This document shows positions 17,545-27,312 of a stretch of DNA of 29,925 nucleotides, piece after piece (the stretch's first letter is position 1; each line of letters opens with the position of its first letter). The translations under genes and the position numbers were made by a program. The notes beneath the pieces were generated by a model. That model saw nothing but the letters and a program-made list of their open reading frames with translations, was not told the origin of the DNA and did no database searches. Source of the stretch: Stentor coeruleus (lineage: Eukaryota; Ciliophora; Heterotrichea; Heterotrichida; Stentoridae); assembly GCA_001970955.1 (NCBI GenBank), contig MPUH01000908.1, positions 1 through 29,925 of the forward strand, in the 5' to 3' direction.

Positions 17545-17847
17545 CTTAGGATAGTTTACTAACAAAATATTGTGCAGGAGTCTTTGGAAATATGCTGATT
17601 CTTCTGCTGGGACTTTTGTTGTAAATCTACGCTTTTTTGTTTTCATTCTGACCACTAGAGTAAATGGATGCGATTCAAGGTTTTGTTGTACCTGAAGATT
17701 TCGTCTTTCTTCACGATCTTTACCAGTTCGATGCTTTCCAACCCATTCAGGACATTGTTTGAACCAAACCCAAACGCTCCCTTTATCTTTGGTTTCTGCA
17801 AATGCTTCTTCAAGTTTTTTAAGGAAATCCTGATAGTCCAAAAGCAT
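17536..17847 (-). CDS. SRP14: Signal recognition particle subunit SRP14, 103 aa
   Basis: SRP14 binds with SRP9 to the Alu part of SRP RNA and causes elongation arrest while the ribosome is targeted to the ER. The sequence follows the family: an N-terminal helix (LLDYQDFLKKLEEAFAETK), the strand GSVWVWFKQ, a basic loop (GKHRTGKDREERR), then LVVRMKTKKRRFTTKVPAEE and the C-terminal helix FQRLLHNILLVNY. The frame is open for 27 more codons upstream (to 17928), but that stretch is low-complexity and the family begins at M28, so 17847 is chosen as the start. Length fits the 100-110 aa norm. Ends in TAA. Confidence 0.86.
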   Translation of the reverse strand: MLLDYQDFLKKLEEAFAETKDKGSVWVWFKQCPEWVGKHRTGKDREERRNLQVQQNLESHPFTLVVRMKTKKRRFTTKVPAEESAYFQRLLHNILLVNYPKKN

Positions 17848-17979
17848 TTTTTTTAAGATTATATCTATTTGACTATCATATTTTTTATAAGCCCAAATAC
17901 TTTTGTTACTATAAAAAAAAACCAACAAATTTTAACTACCCCAGCTGCAAATTTCATAATAATTTTAAGTCAAAACTAC

Positions 17980-18741
17980 CTAAAAAACTGAACACCCACA
18001 ACATTTCCTATTACTTTGCGGGTCAATTGATGTAACTTTTTCTGGTTTTTTATACTCTGGGACTAATCTGCTTTTTTTAGCACTAACAAACCCAGTAGTG
18101 TCTTCTAAAACTACAGATATCATCCTTTCACCCAAATAATTCAGAATAAGCCCAACATAAAATGAATTTTTCCCATGGACAATCGTCATTTTATTAGGTT
18201 TGTATTCAATTTCATTCTCTTTCAAAAGCTTCACAATCAATGTTTGAGACAATATTTCCCCACTTGTATCAGTTATTTCAATATTCAATCTTTTAGCTTC
18301 AATAACTTGTTCAGCATAGCTTTCTTTACGTGAAAACTGTTCTAATGTCATTGCTACAGCTTCATTAAAAGGTAAACATGGTGTTTCTCCTTTCTTGATT
18401 TCTGGTATCTCCCCTGAGACTAGATTTATTCTATGCTTCTCACATGATCTAATTCCCCCAAGAAGAACTTTAACATCATCATGCCCTGTAGCTTTAAACC
18501 CCCAATATGCTTTACAGGCATTATGCAAGTCCCCATTATCATAACATATAATAGTTTTGTCATCATCAATTTCCAAACAACTGCAATTTTTTGTAAATAA
18601 GGCCGCATTGTCATCAACTACATAAAAAAATGATCTTGGGATAAATCTCGCTGGAGGGGTAGAAGAACTACTGCAGAAAATAAGGACAAAGCTATCTTGT
18701 GACTGATATGAGAATTCCTGCAGAGATATAAAAGGATTCAT
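17980..18741 (-). CDS. Catalytically dead double-rhodanese-like protein with a CaaX-like end, 253 aa
   Basis: The layout follows the thiosulfate/3-mercaptopyruvate sulfurtransferases: a first rhodanese-like half (IICYDNGDLHNACKAYWGFK, residues 65-84, then DVKVLLGG), a linker (LPFNEAVAMTLEQF), and a second half (IVHGKNSFYVGLILNYLG, residues 187-204). In active enzymes the second half has a Cys at the loop following the strand; here the aligned residue appears to be His188. The first half also lacks an obvious loop cysteine, so sulfur transfer is unlikely. The C-terminus KCCGCSVF (residues 246-253) looks like a prenylation CaaX box (CSVF) with extra cysteines suited to palmitoylation. This predicts a membrane-anchored pseudoenzyme. 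Ends in TAG. Confidence 0.78.
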   Translation of the reverse strand: MNPFISLQEFSYQSQDSFVLIFCSSSSTPPARFIPRSFFYVVDDNAALFTKNCSCLEIDDDKTIICYDNGDLHNACKAYWGFKATGHDDVKVLLGGIRSCEKHRINLVSGEIPEIKKGETPCLPFNEAVAMTLEQFSRKESYAEQVIEAKRLNIEITDTSGEILSQTLIVKLLKENEIEYKPNKMTIVHGKNSFYVGLILNYLGERMISVVLEDTTGFVSAKKSRLVPEYKKPEKVTSIDPQSNRKCCGCSVF

Positions 18742-18855
18742 GTCTTATTATAAAGACATATAATAAAATACATTAAAAGGTTTATATAAGGATATGTTTT
18801 ATTGTATATATTTTTTATATAATAAATAATTGATTATGTATCTTTACTATTAAAA

Positions 18856-21800
18856 TTAACCTGGAATATTCTCATCTTGTTCAACAGAGTAATAACTATA
18901 AACTGCTTTTTGGCTTTTCTCAATACCAAAAGCAAAACGGAACAGTTCAACAATATTTTTCCCTTTTTTACTAATTACCATACTTGGTGGTAATTTAGAT
19001 TGGATAATCAACCCCCATATTAAAATACTACTGATTCCAATCATTTGTAATATAAACCACACATAACTCCAAATATGAAGCGAATAACATAAAATACTAA
19101 GTAAAGTGTTCCAAAAGACACAAACCATCAAAATTTTAGTCCATAAATTGGCCCTATCAAAATTATAAGGGTTTTTAATTTTTATAATAAAAACAAACAT
19201 CCCAATAATTCCAATAATATAAACTAAAGAGTATGTTAATTGGTATGAAGTTTTTATGATTTTGGATAATATAATCAAACTGACATAAAAAAGATTCTTA
19301 AAAACCAAGTATTTTGAATGGGCCCTTATTGTTATGTTTGTATTTTCTTCTTGCCATAAAGTTCTATATAATATAGCTAAAGGTACATATACAATTATTA
19401 GAAAACAAGCTGTTATGACAAGGGCTATATGGAAATTATCCCAGCATTTTATATTACAGTCATAATCTAAATAAGTATCTTTAAGCTCTGAGCCTATAGC
19501 TTTTGTACAAGAAGGGATACTTAGAATACAAACTAAAACAGGGATAAAAAGGTAATTAGACATTATAGGGATGGACATTTCTTTTAAAGATATGATTTTG
19601 TTAGTAAATGATCTGAAAAATCTAGGAATATTAAATAAAGATAATAACAATATAATAAGCCAAAAGTAACTAAAACTCATAGTTGTATAGAAAATAATCC
19701 AAAAAATTGTATCTTTAAATGTAGTTGCCCTAACAAGGTTAAGAGAAAGTATTTCAGATAGATTACTAAGAAATTGGTTAAAAGCTTGGAACTCAGGACC
19801 AATCGCTATGATTTGTAATGTTTCAACAAATATAAACCCAATTGTCAAATAGTCTTCAAAAGTTGCATAGCATTTATGGTTAAGCATAACAAGGTTTCTA
19901 TATGATATTTTCCTAAATATCAATAAAGTTATAACAAAAACCAAAACTAAAAGTCCAAGTGAAATACCTATTTTAATCCCTTTCCCAATCGACGACTCTA
20001 TTATTTGATTTTCTCTAAAAGGGCAATTCTCATAGTTTTTCATCATATCTAAAGGTTGAACTCCTCCAGGCCATATTGGATCTTTTAATACAGTATAATA
20101 AACTGTAGATAATGGAGCTATAAGACCAATTGCCGCATCACGATATATTCCATTTGAATCTTCATAGAAATTATAAACATTAAAATAATATAAATTTCTA
20201 TCATTGGAACTATGGTCAAAAGATATAACACCTGTACAGCCAACCATACGAATTGATCTTTGTGCATTTATAAATTCGGTATGGTTTTCATAAAAACGAC
20301 CTTGGGACATGAGGAAGTTTATTGTATATGCTGATGAATATACAGCATCTATGAAAAAACTTCTAGACCATGTAATGTTGCTATATTTTAAATATTCTGC
20401 ACGCATTGATTCTCCGTATTCATTGACCCATGCTGCGTTGTATATAAGAAAACTACCATGTAAAAGCTCTTTACGTTTTATTGGGTTACCTCCTGGACTT
20501 GAAATAGCATCTGTGCCTGTAAGAGTGAAGAATATAAAAGTTAGATTACCTCTTCTAACTCCAAGATCATACAAGCCTTCAATCCAAAAAAACGGAGCAG
20601 GGTCAGCCATTGGTAAAAAAAACAAATTACACCCTAGACTTAAAGCATTTCTCATATGTTCATAATATTTATCTATAGTTGAATTGTTCATAATTTGTTC
20701 AACAGCTCTATACTTCTCATCATTAAGTATTTTATATCCAAGGATTTTTTCATTTTTAATAAAAACATCATACATAGCGTTACCAAAAGTTTCATTTGTA
20801 TAAAACAATACAATATTTTTCCAACCAAATATCCCAATAAGTTTAGTCCAAGCTTCAGCAAAATAATTAATTGGTGTAACGACACGGGTAAAAGTTGGGA
20901 ATAGTTTTTTGTTTGATAAAATAATACTACTACCTGCACCACCAACAAAAGGAAGATTTGAGCCTAAATCTTTTAATAAATTCATAACTCCAGGGGTAAC
21001 TGCATAAAGAGATGGAATATGAGCATAACCCATGTAAGGAAGATGTTTTATGTAACATTCTTTTGAATAGTTGTAATCAAATATACTCACACCACAATCA
21101 ACTTTGTCGTATAGAACTAATTCATAATTGTTAAAGAAAATCCTATCTTTGTTGATTTTTTCGACTGCAAAGTAGGTTCCTTGTTGGAATTTAGAATTTT
21201 GATATACTGAAGGATACCCAAGAGGATTCGTAAACCCCGTATTAGCCGAAATTGTAATAATAGGTTTCTTATACCAACTACTAACATTTTTCCCTCCAAA
21301 AAACCTCATCTCATTAAAAACCATAAAATCCCCATTATCATATTCCCCAACAATTTTTTTGTTTCCATCAACAATATTAACTAAAACATAAACACATTTT
21401 CTCATACTTTCTTCCCATACCCTTTTCACATTATATTTATTAAAAAGCATATTTTTAACAATATCAAAATACCTCCTAAAACTTTTCTGAAAATAATCAG
21501 CATTATTTTCACTATCTTCCATACTTTTAGGCACTAATATAAACGATCCAGTTGTATTGACTTGATAAATACATTCATTAGTATATAAAATAATATTCCC
21601 TTCTTTTTCTAAATACGACATTTTGATTGCATTACTATGAGCTAAGCATAATTCTTTATCACCTAAAACCCCAAGTGCTTGAATACCTTTGATTTTTATG
21701 CACATTCCCAACATATGAGATATTTCTTCAATATTTGAGGAAATACCAGTGTTTAAATGGATACCGAAATGGTTTTCATAATGAAAAATTTCTTTGAGTT

Positions 21801-22218
21801 GTATGGATATATCGTTTTGGGTATGGAGAATACTAGGGTTTGAATGGTTGAAATGATTAAAAAATGCTTTAATAGCAGAGTGTTGACATTGAATACTAGG
21901 CTCTGAGTAGAAAACCCAATCAATGCCTGTCCCTGAGCCTAATATTAATAATAAAACCTCGTTTTCTATTGATAATAATGACAAATATTCATGCTGTAGT
22001 TCGCTATTGGTAAGGTCGATTATTAAACTAAAATTTTGCAAGTTTTTTATCTCGTCTAAAACTTCAAAAGATGTTGGGATTTGGGTTATTTCAACTAAAG
22101 GAACATAAGATAATATAAAATATGATAGTAAGTCAGTTTGAGTAGAATTGCTGCCAATTATTAGAAATTGGATACTTTTTGCATAGGCTAATAAAAGAAG
22201 TATGATTTTTAAACGCAT
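18856..22218 (-). CDS. Large receptor: tandem ligand-binding-like ectodomains plus multi-pass domain, 1120 aa
   Basis: A signal peptide (MRLKIILLLLAYAKS) precedes a long ectodomain. Residues about 315-740 match the ANF-receptor/periplasmic-binding-protein type I fold: ITISANTGFTNPLGYP, then FPTFTRVVTPINYFAEAW and FGWKNIVLFYTNETFG. Residues about 16-310 look like a second, degenerate domain of the same fold. From 745 on there are about 8-9 hydrophobic segments rather than seven, with a Y-D-C-x3-C-W-x3-H motif (Cys921, Cys925, Trp926, His930) between segments, and a cytosolic helix VELFRFAF (1090-1097) near the end. It is probably a surface chemoreceptor; the ligand and signalling partner are unknown. 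It is a head-to-tail paralogue of the gene at 22961. In-frame 15-nt introns cannot be excluded. Ends in TAA. Confidence 0.85.
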   Translation of the reverse strand: MRLKIILLLLAYAKSIQFLIIGSNSTQTDLLSYFILSYVPLVEITQIPTSFEVLDEIKNLQNFSLIIDLTNSELQHEYLSLLSIENEVLLLILGSGTGIDWVFYSEPSIQCQHSAIKAFFNHFNHSNPSILHTQNDISIQLKEIFHYENHFGIHLNTGISSNIEEISHMLGMCIKIKGIQALGVLGDKELCLAHSNAIKMSYLEKEGNIILYTNECIYQVNTTGSFILVPKSMEDSENNADYFQKSFRRYFDIVKNMLFNKYNVKRVWEESMRKCVYVLVNIVDGNKKIVGEYDNGDFMVFNEMRFFGGKNVSSWYKKPIITISANTGFTNPLGYPSVYQNSKFQQGTYFAVEKINKDRIFFNNYELVLYDKVDCGVSIFDYNYSKECYIKHLPYMGYAHIPSLYAVTPGVMNLLKDLGSNLPFVGGAGSSIILSNKKLFPTFTRVVTPINYFAEAWTKLIGIFGWKNIVLFYTNETFGNAMYDVFIKNEKILGYKILNDEKYRAVEQIMNNSTIDKYYEHMRNALSLGCNLFFLPMADPAPFFWIEGLYDLGVRRGNLTFIFFTLTGTDAISSPGGNPIKRKELLHGSFLIYNAAWVNEYGESMRAEYLKYSNITWSRSFFIDAVYSSAYTINFLMSQGRFYENHTEFINAQRSIRMVGCTGVISFDHSSNDRNLYYFNVYNFYEDSNGIYRDAAIGLIAPLSTVYYTVLKDPIWPGGVQPLDMMKNYENCPFRENQIIESSIGKGIKIGISLGLLVLVFVITLLIFRKISYRNLVMLNHKCYATFEDYLTIGFIFVETLQIIAIGPEFQAFNQFLSNLSEILSLNLVRATTFKDTIFWIIFYTTMSFSYFWLIILLLSLFNIPRFFRSFTNKIISLKEMSIPIMSNYLFIPVLVCILSIPSCTKAIGSELKDTYLDYDCNIKCWDNFHIALVITACFLIIVYVPLAILYRTLWQEENTNITIRAHSKYLVFKNLFYVSLIILSKIIKTSYQLTYSLVYIIGIIGMFVFIIKIKNPYNFDRANLWTKILMVCVFWNTLLSILCYSLHIWSYVWFILQMIGISSILIWGLIIQSKLPPSMVISKKGKNIVELFRFAFGIEKSQKAVYSYYSVEQDENIPG

Positions 22219-22960
22219 TTATATGTATAATTATACGATGATAAATATGAAAAATGTTATATAAATACGTTTGGATTATAAGATTTTTAATGGTTTTTGC
22301 TAGATGATCTTAGGTTTTTAAGTACTTTTGATAGTTTTTATAGATTGATTTTTTACTTTTGAAAGGTTTGGGTGGGGAAAAATGTTAAGAAGTTGTTGCG
22401 ATAATGGAGTAAGGATTAGGGGTGAATTCAAGGTTAAAGGTAGGAAGTGGCTTTTAGAGAACTTGCTTGGGAGGTAATGAGAAAGTTATAATTTATATAA
22501 GATTTATTAATGGGAAGGTATAGATAAGGTTTTTATGGTATGAAATTTTATATAAATACATAGATAAATATAAGGTATTTTGGATGATGTAATGTGTAAT
22601 CATATGATAATTATAATTCTTTTTATAAAATTTACTTGTAATATATACCTTTGTGTTACTAAAACACGAAATTACTATAAACTATTTCTTATATTTTCCA
22701 TAAACTAACACAAGCGCCATAGGATCTTTTATTGTAAAAAATCCTAATATTATCATAACACCCAAGCTTAACAAACTCTTTATCCTAACATAAAATCCTT
22801 TTTATCAACCTCTAACCAAAATAATTATCTTATCATATTAAAAAAATATTATTTCCTTATATTCTCAAACAAAATCCTAACAAATTTCTATCAAAAAAGC
22901 CACCTCCTTCTATAACCACTACAATCCTTCAAAAAAAAAAATATTTTATCCAAAAAGCCA
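22219..22960. other. Intergenic spacer between the two receptor genes
   Basis: No gene is seen. The left half is G-rich (22381-22440 has 20 G and 2 C) and the right half C-rich (22861-22920 has 18 C and 1 G), with the switch near 22630. Confidence 0.6.
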
Positions 22961-25900
22961 TTACAAATTAAAACTATTATTTGGAGGAATCGATTGTATC
23001 CTAAACGTAAATTCCTCATCTATCGGTTGTATCGAACTAGGGGTCTTTATAGCCGGCGATCTCTGAAAAGCGAACTTCAACAACTCCATACTAACTTTAT
23101 TATTGACAAAAGGCCATACAAGTTTTTTCTGTTTCTGATACAACAACCCAATAACCAATAATATCCCCCATGAACACAATATCACCACAAGCCAAAATGG
23201 TGATGTTTGTGATTGAGTAACTTCACTAGCTAAAGCAAATAAACATATGCAAATAACGGCAAAATAAACAATCAAATTCCATAAATTAACAATCTGACTA
23301 TTATAAGCCGAATATTTCTTACAAGCAACAACATATAAACTAAAAAACACCAACAATATAATTGTATATCCACGTGAGGTATAAAGCCATAATAATTTCT
23401 TAAATCCAACAATAAATGCATGAAAAACTACACGTAAATATGTATGTGCTGGGGATAAAAATATATGCTGCTCATCAAAAGAATTAACATTCCATCTGAG
23501 TTTTTCATATACAATCCATATAGAAAAATAAGTTAAAATTCCAGTGTTTATAATGATGTAGAATATATGAAGACCATTCCAACATTGAGTAAAACAATCA
23601 TAGTAAAGGTAAATGTATAAACTTTCTTGTTGACACATGTAGATATTGAGGAGGATTGAGAATATTGGAAGGAAGAAAAGATCTGAGGCTAGGGACATGA
23701 AGATTTTTATGAAAGGAATTGTGATTTTTAATGATATGAGAATACGAGAGATTATTATAAGACCGGCATATGAGAGGACCATTTGGTAGATTTTCCAATA
23801 GATTTGAGGGTTGAGGGAGTAAATGCGTTCTAGGTCAAGAGAAAGAGCATCGCCAATACGTTTAAAGATCTCGAGTACGGCTGGAAGTGAAGGGATCATA
23901 CCAAGATAAAGGCAGAAGTCAATGAGTAGCCTTCCAATGTTTAGCATATCATAAAATGTTATCTCGTATTTCTTGTCATCAAGTGAAGGAGGGGAGAGGA
24001 TTTTGAAGTTTTTCCATCCTTTATATGCAGCAATAGTACAAGATAGTATTGATAAAGTTATAACAGAAATCAGGACAATTGTACCTGGGATATTTGCTTT
24101 ACTCTTTTTTACATCAAAAGGACACAAGTCTTTGTTTGGAGTATCACTTGGCACCCCATCCCCAGGCCAGGTAATATTTTCATAAAAACTAAATACTTTA
24201 AAACTAGCAGGGGAAAACAACCCAATAGTCCTAATTTCCCAATGAGTATCATTAATCTGTTTTGTATTAAAAATAAAATGGTCCATAGGCGAACGATCAT
24301 TTTTCCCTTCTTGTATACTAACAGGACCAGTAGTCCCAACAAACTTCACACTTCTTAAAGCTTGCATAAAAACAGTTGGATTGCTATAATCTTTTTTACT
24401 GCCAATCAAATTTTGAAAAGCATAATATATAGCTAAAACTGAATCAAAAGCAAATGATGAATACCCAACAGGTTCTTCTTTATATAATTTATAATAAAAA
24501 TCTTGTATTTCCTTACCGAAATCCCCAATAAAACTTACAGGAAAAAACATTAACGACCCTTTTAAAGTTTCTCTTATAATCCTAGTCTTAGTTGTATTTA
24601 AAGCATTAGGTGGGTTTATAAGTTCATCTACTAACCAACCAACAGCAATATATTCATAATCATTACCATAATATCCAAGATCATTCATTCTTAATAAAAT
24701 CTTATCAATTTCATTTGTATAGCATAAAACAACAATAATCCTTGCTTGACTTTTGTCTAAATACTTCAACACTGGGTCTAAATCTTTATCAGTCCATTCC
24801 GCTGAGTTTTCAGGGAGCATGTTTTGCCCTTGATTTAAAATGTTTATGTTAAAAACTTGAGATAAAGTTAAAAACTCATTGTAAAGGGTTCGGGAAAATA
24901 AATTATCAATGTAGATTACCCCAACTTTAGACCATCCGAAATATTTTATCATAAGAGCGATGATAACTGTTACATAAGTATCTGGCATACAAACTCGAGA
25001 ATATAAAGGGAATTCAATTTGAGATGAAAGCATTGATACAGTATTAGAGTAACCAATAAGTGGAATGTTATGAGAAGTATTATATAAAGTATTATATAAA
25101 CTTACAGTTAATCCTGACATAGCTGGAGAAATCATAGCAAGACCAAGATCTTTTGATTTAGATTCAAGTTCATCTTCAACATAAGTTTTATTATAATACA
25201 ATCCTCCTAAGGAAAGTCTTGTTGCATTTAATATATGAGTACTTGAGATTTTAGGTAAATATTCAAGTGCTGCTTCAATACCATGATATGCTGGGAGTAA
25301 AAAATTTAAAGGAACACCGGTCGGGTCAACCAAACTCCCTTCGTAAGAAATTTGTAGCACTTTTGCATTGCTTTTACCACCATCAACACCTTTAGGCCAA
25401 TGTATATTTTCGTTTACAATGCATATCTCATTACAACTTCCAATATTATTATATACTTCATTATATACATTTAGTATATAAAATGTCCCATTTAGGTAAT
25501 TCCCTTTTAAGTCAAAGCTTGAAAGACATTTAGAAAATTTTTCATATGGACATTGGGAAAATATATCAAGGGCTGAGGTGAAAATACTCCCATTTGGACT
25601 TGGGGAAAGTCTTAAAATCCCTTGTTTTTCAAGGTCTGAATGGGTGGAAAAAGGTAAATAATCAGATGAAGAGCAAAGGACCCAGATGTATCCTGAATAA
25701 TCTTTGGTGCTAATAAAAGATAAGAGTTGGGCTGTTAAAAGACTTGGCAAAAACACAAAAATAGTTGAAAGGTCGTAGTATTTAAGGTCAGATAAGTGTT
25801 TTTCTATTTGTTCTGCTGTCATATCAGAACTTACAGGGACTTGGATTTGACTTTTAATTATTATTTTTGAATAGTCTAAGAGATGATCTTGAGAATATAC

Positions 25901-26272
25901 CGAAGCCCATTTGTTTACTTGAAGAGTTTTAGCCAGGTTTTCTAATGACTGGCTTTCTTGTATAGGGTTAGCAGCTAATACAAATTCTTGGCTTTGAGAA
26001 TAGTAGCCTTGGATATAATGAATATTCTCATCTTTACAGATGATTTGGAGCTTTGCTGACCAAAATAATGACTTTGTCAGATCATATACTAGCTCGATGT
26101 CTTGACTTAGGATTTCATATGTGATATTGTTAGAGATTAAAGGTACATCTATGAGGATTAGATTTGAAGTAGGCAAAGATTGGAGATTGGATTTATCGGC
26201 TGATAAGTATATCAGGGCTACTTTCATTGCTTGGGATATTGAAATCATTAAGGTAATTATCAATGTTTTCAT
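22961..26272 (-). CDS. Large receptor paralogue: tandem ligand-binding-like ectodomains plus multi-pass domain, 1103 aa
   Basis: Same design as the downstream gene. A signal peptide (MKTLIITLMISISQAM) is followed by a first, degenerate binding-protein-like domain (about 17-290; TLQVNKWASVYSQDHLLDYS, then YSGYIWVLCSSSD). The second domain, about 300-720, is a clear ANF-receptor type: VDPTGVPLNFLLPAYHGIEA, FPLYSRVCMPDTYV and KYFGWSKVGVIYIDNLFSR. The multi-pass domain from about 727 has about 8-9 hydrophobic segments, the motif Y-D-C-x3-C-W-x3-H (Cys893, Cys897, Trp898, His902) and a cytosolic MELLKFAF helix (1062-1069). Spacing between these landmarks is the same as in the paralogue. Ectodomains are much more divergent than the membrane domain, which suggests different ligands and a shared output. 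Ends in TAA. Confidence 0.85.
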   Translation of the reverse strand: MKTLIITLMISISQAMKVALIYLSADKSNLQSLPTSNLILIDVPLISNNITYEILSQDIELVYDLTKSLFWSAKLQIICKDENIHYIQGYYSQSQEFVLAANPIQESQSLENLAKTLQVNKWASVYSQDHLLDYSKIIIKSQIQVPVSSDMTAEQIEKHLSDLKYYDLSTIFVFLPSLLTAQLLSFISTKDYSGYIWVLCSSSDYLPFSTHSDLEKQGILRLSPSPNGSIFTSALDIFSQCPYEKFSKCLSSFDLKGNYLNGTFYILNVYNEVYNNIGSCNEICIVNENIHWPKGVDGGKSNAKVLQISYEGSLVDPTGVPLNFLLPAYHGIEAALEYLPKISSTHILNATRLSLGGLYYNKTYVEDELESKSKDLGLAMISPAMSGLTVSLYNTLYNTSHNIPLIGYSNTVSMLSSQIEFPLYSRVCMPDTYVTVIIALMIKYFGWSKVGVIYIDNLFSRTLYNEFLTLSQVFNINILNQGQNMLPENSAEWTDKDLDPVLKYLDKSQARIIVVLCYTNEIDKILLRMNDLGYYGNDYEYIAVGWLVDELINPPNALNTTKTRIIRETLKGSLMFFPVSFIGDFGKEIQDFYYKLYKEEPVGYSSFAFDSVLAIYYAFQNLIGSKKDYSNPTVFMQALRSVKFVGTTGPVSIQEGKNDRSPMDHFIFNTKQINDTHWEIRTIGLFSPASFKVFSFYENITWPGDGVPSDTPNKDLCPFDVKKSKANIPGTIVLISVITLSILSCTIAAYKGWKNFKILSPPSLDDKKYEITFYDMLNIGRLLIDFCLYLGMIPSLPAVLEIFKRIGDALSLDLERIYSLNPQIYWKIYQMVLSYAGLIIISRILISLKITIPFIKIFMSLASDLFFLPIFSILLNIYMCQQESLYIYLYYDCFTQCWNGLHIFYIIINTGILTYFSIWIVYEKLRWNVNSFDEQHIFLSPAHTYLRVVFHAFIVGFKKLLWLYTSRGYTIILLVFFSLYVVACKKYSAYNSQIVNLWNLIVYFAVICICLFALASEVTQSQTSPFWLVVILCSWGILLVIGLLYQKQKKLVWPFVNNKVSMELLKFAFQRSPAIKTPSSIQPIDEEFTFRIQSIPPNNSFNL

Positions 26273-27312
26273 CGCCTGAAGATATTTACTAACATGAAGA
26301 TATGGTGGAAGGAAGTATCTTTTGAAGATACGCCATTTACTTAAAGCTATTAAAAGAATTGATGTATTTTATAGGATTTAACTTGGAAATTAACCTGGTT
26401 TTTGATGCTGAATTATTTTGTTGGTTATTGTTTGAGGTTTTTTATTGTTAGTTATATGGTTGATTGTTTTTTTTTTCCGCACTTGCCTTTTTTTTGTCAT
26501 GATTTTTTGGATTTTGTTTTAGTTGATATTTGGTTTTTTTATTGAAATGATGGGATGATTAGAAAATGATAATGCTTTGTATTGTATGTTTTCTTATATT
26601 ATATGAATTGATTTTATGTTGAATGTGAAGGTAATTTTGATGTATTGGGATATAGAAATCGTAAATGATTTTATGGTTTTTGGGGGTAAATTTTTCTTGG
26701 GTTAAGGAATTTTAGGTTGTAGGCATATAGTTTAACTTGAATAATCGCAACAGATTTTTGTATAAAGTTATAAGGGCTTTAGATAATTTTTACTAATATT
26801 GCATTAAAATGGTGTAGGATCTAGTTTATGCTACTTTGAAACTGAATTTTTGTATAAGAATTTTTATTTTTAGTAGATTTATTTAACTGGTATTATGGGA
26901 TTCCTATTGCATTCATATATTTTTTTTTATATAGTATCAGAAATGAATTTCTTTTAAATGTATTGAATTGTTTTAAGGATAAATGTGCTAAATTTTCACA
27001 ATATTAGTTAAGACTCTTAATCATAATTAACTAAAAATATTTTACTATATAAAATTTAAATATAAATCTATTATATTATGGTTTATAATTATGAATTTTA
27101 TGTTTTCTTTATTAAAGCACCTTTGTTTTCAAATACATTTTGCAACACTTTAAAAAACTTGTGATAAAACTCCTCACTTTCAGTATCATCTTTAAAATTA
27201 TTTACAACAATTGCAATCATTTCACACAAATTGCACTAAACTATTAATACCTTTACCCTTTTCCTCTCTCGCATAATTTCCCATCCTTTTCAACAACTTT
27301 CATATAATTCAA
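26273..27312. other. Divergent intergenic spacer
   Basis: It lies between divergent starts of the receptor and the EF-hand gene and should hold both promoters. The left part is G/T-rich (26401-26460 has 14 G and 1 C). The last 190 bases before the EF-hand start are C-rich with very little G. No gene is found. Confidence 0.6.

Noticed and set aside
17848..17928. N-terminal extension of SRP14 to an upstream ATG
   Set aside because: The extra 27 residues are low-complexity, not part of the family, and the chosen internal Met gives the normal length.
20309..20948. Short open frames opposite or overlapping the receptor genes
   Set aside because: They lie wholly inside a conserved receptor frame and show no domain or independent start context.
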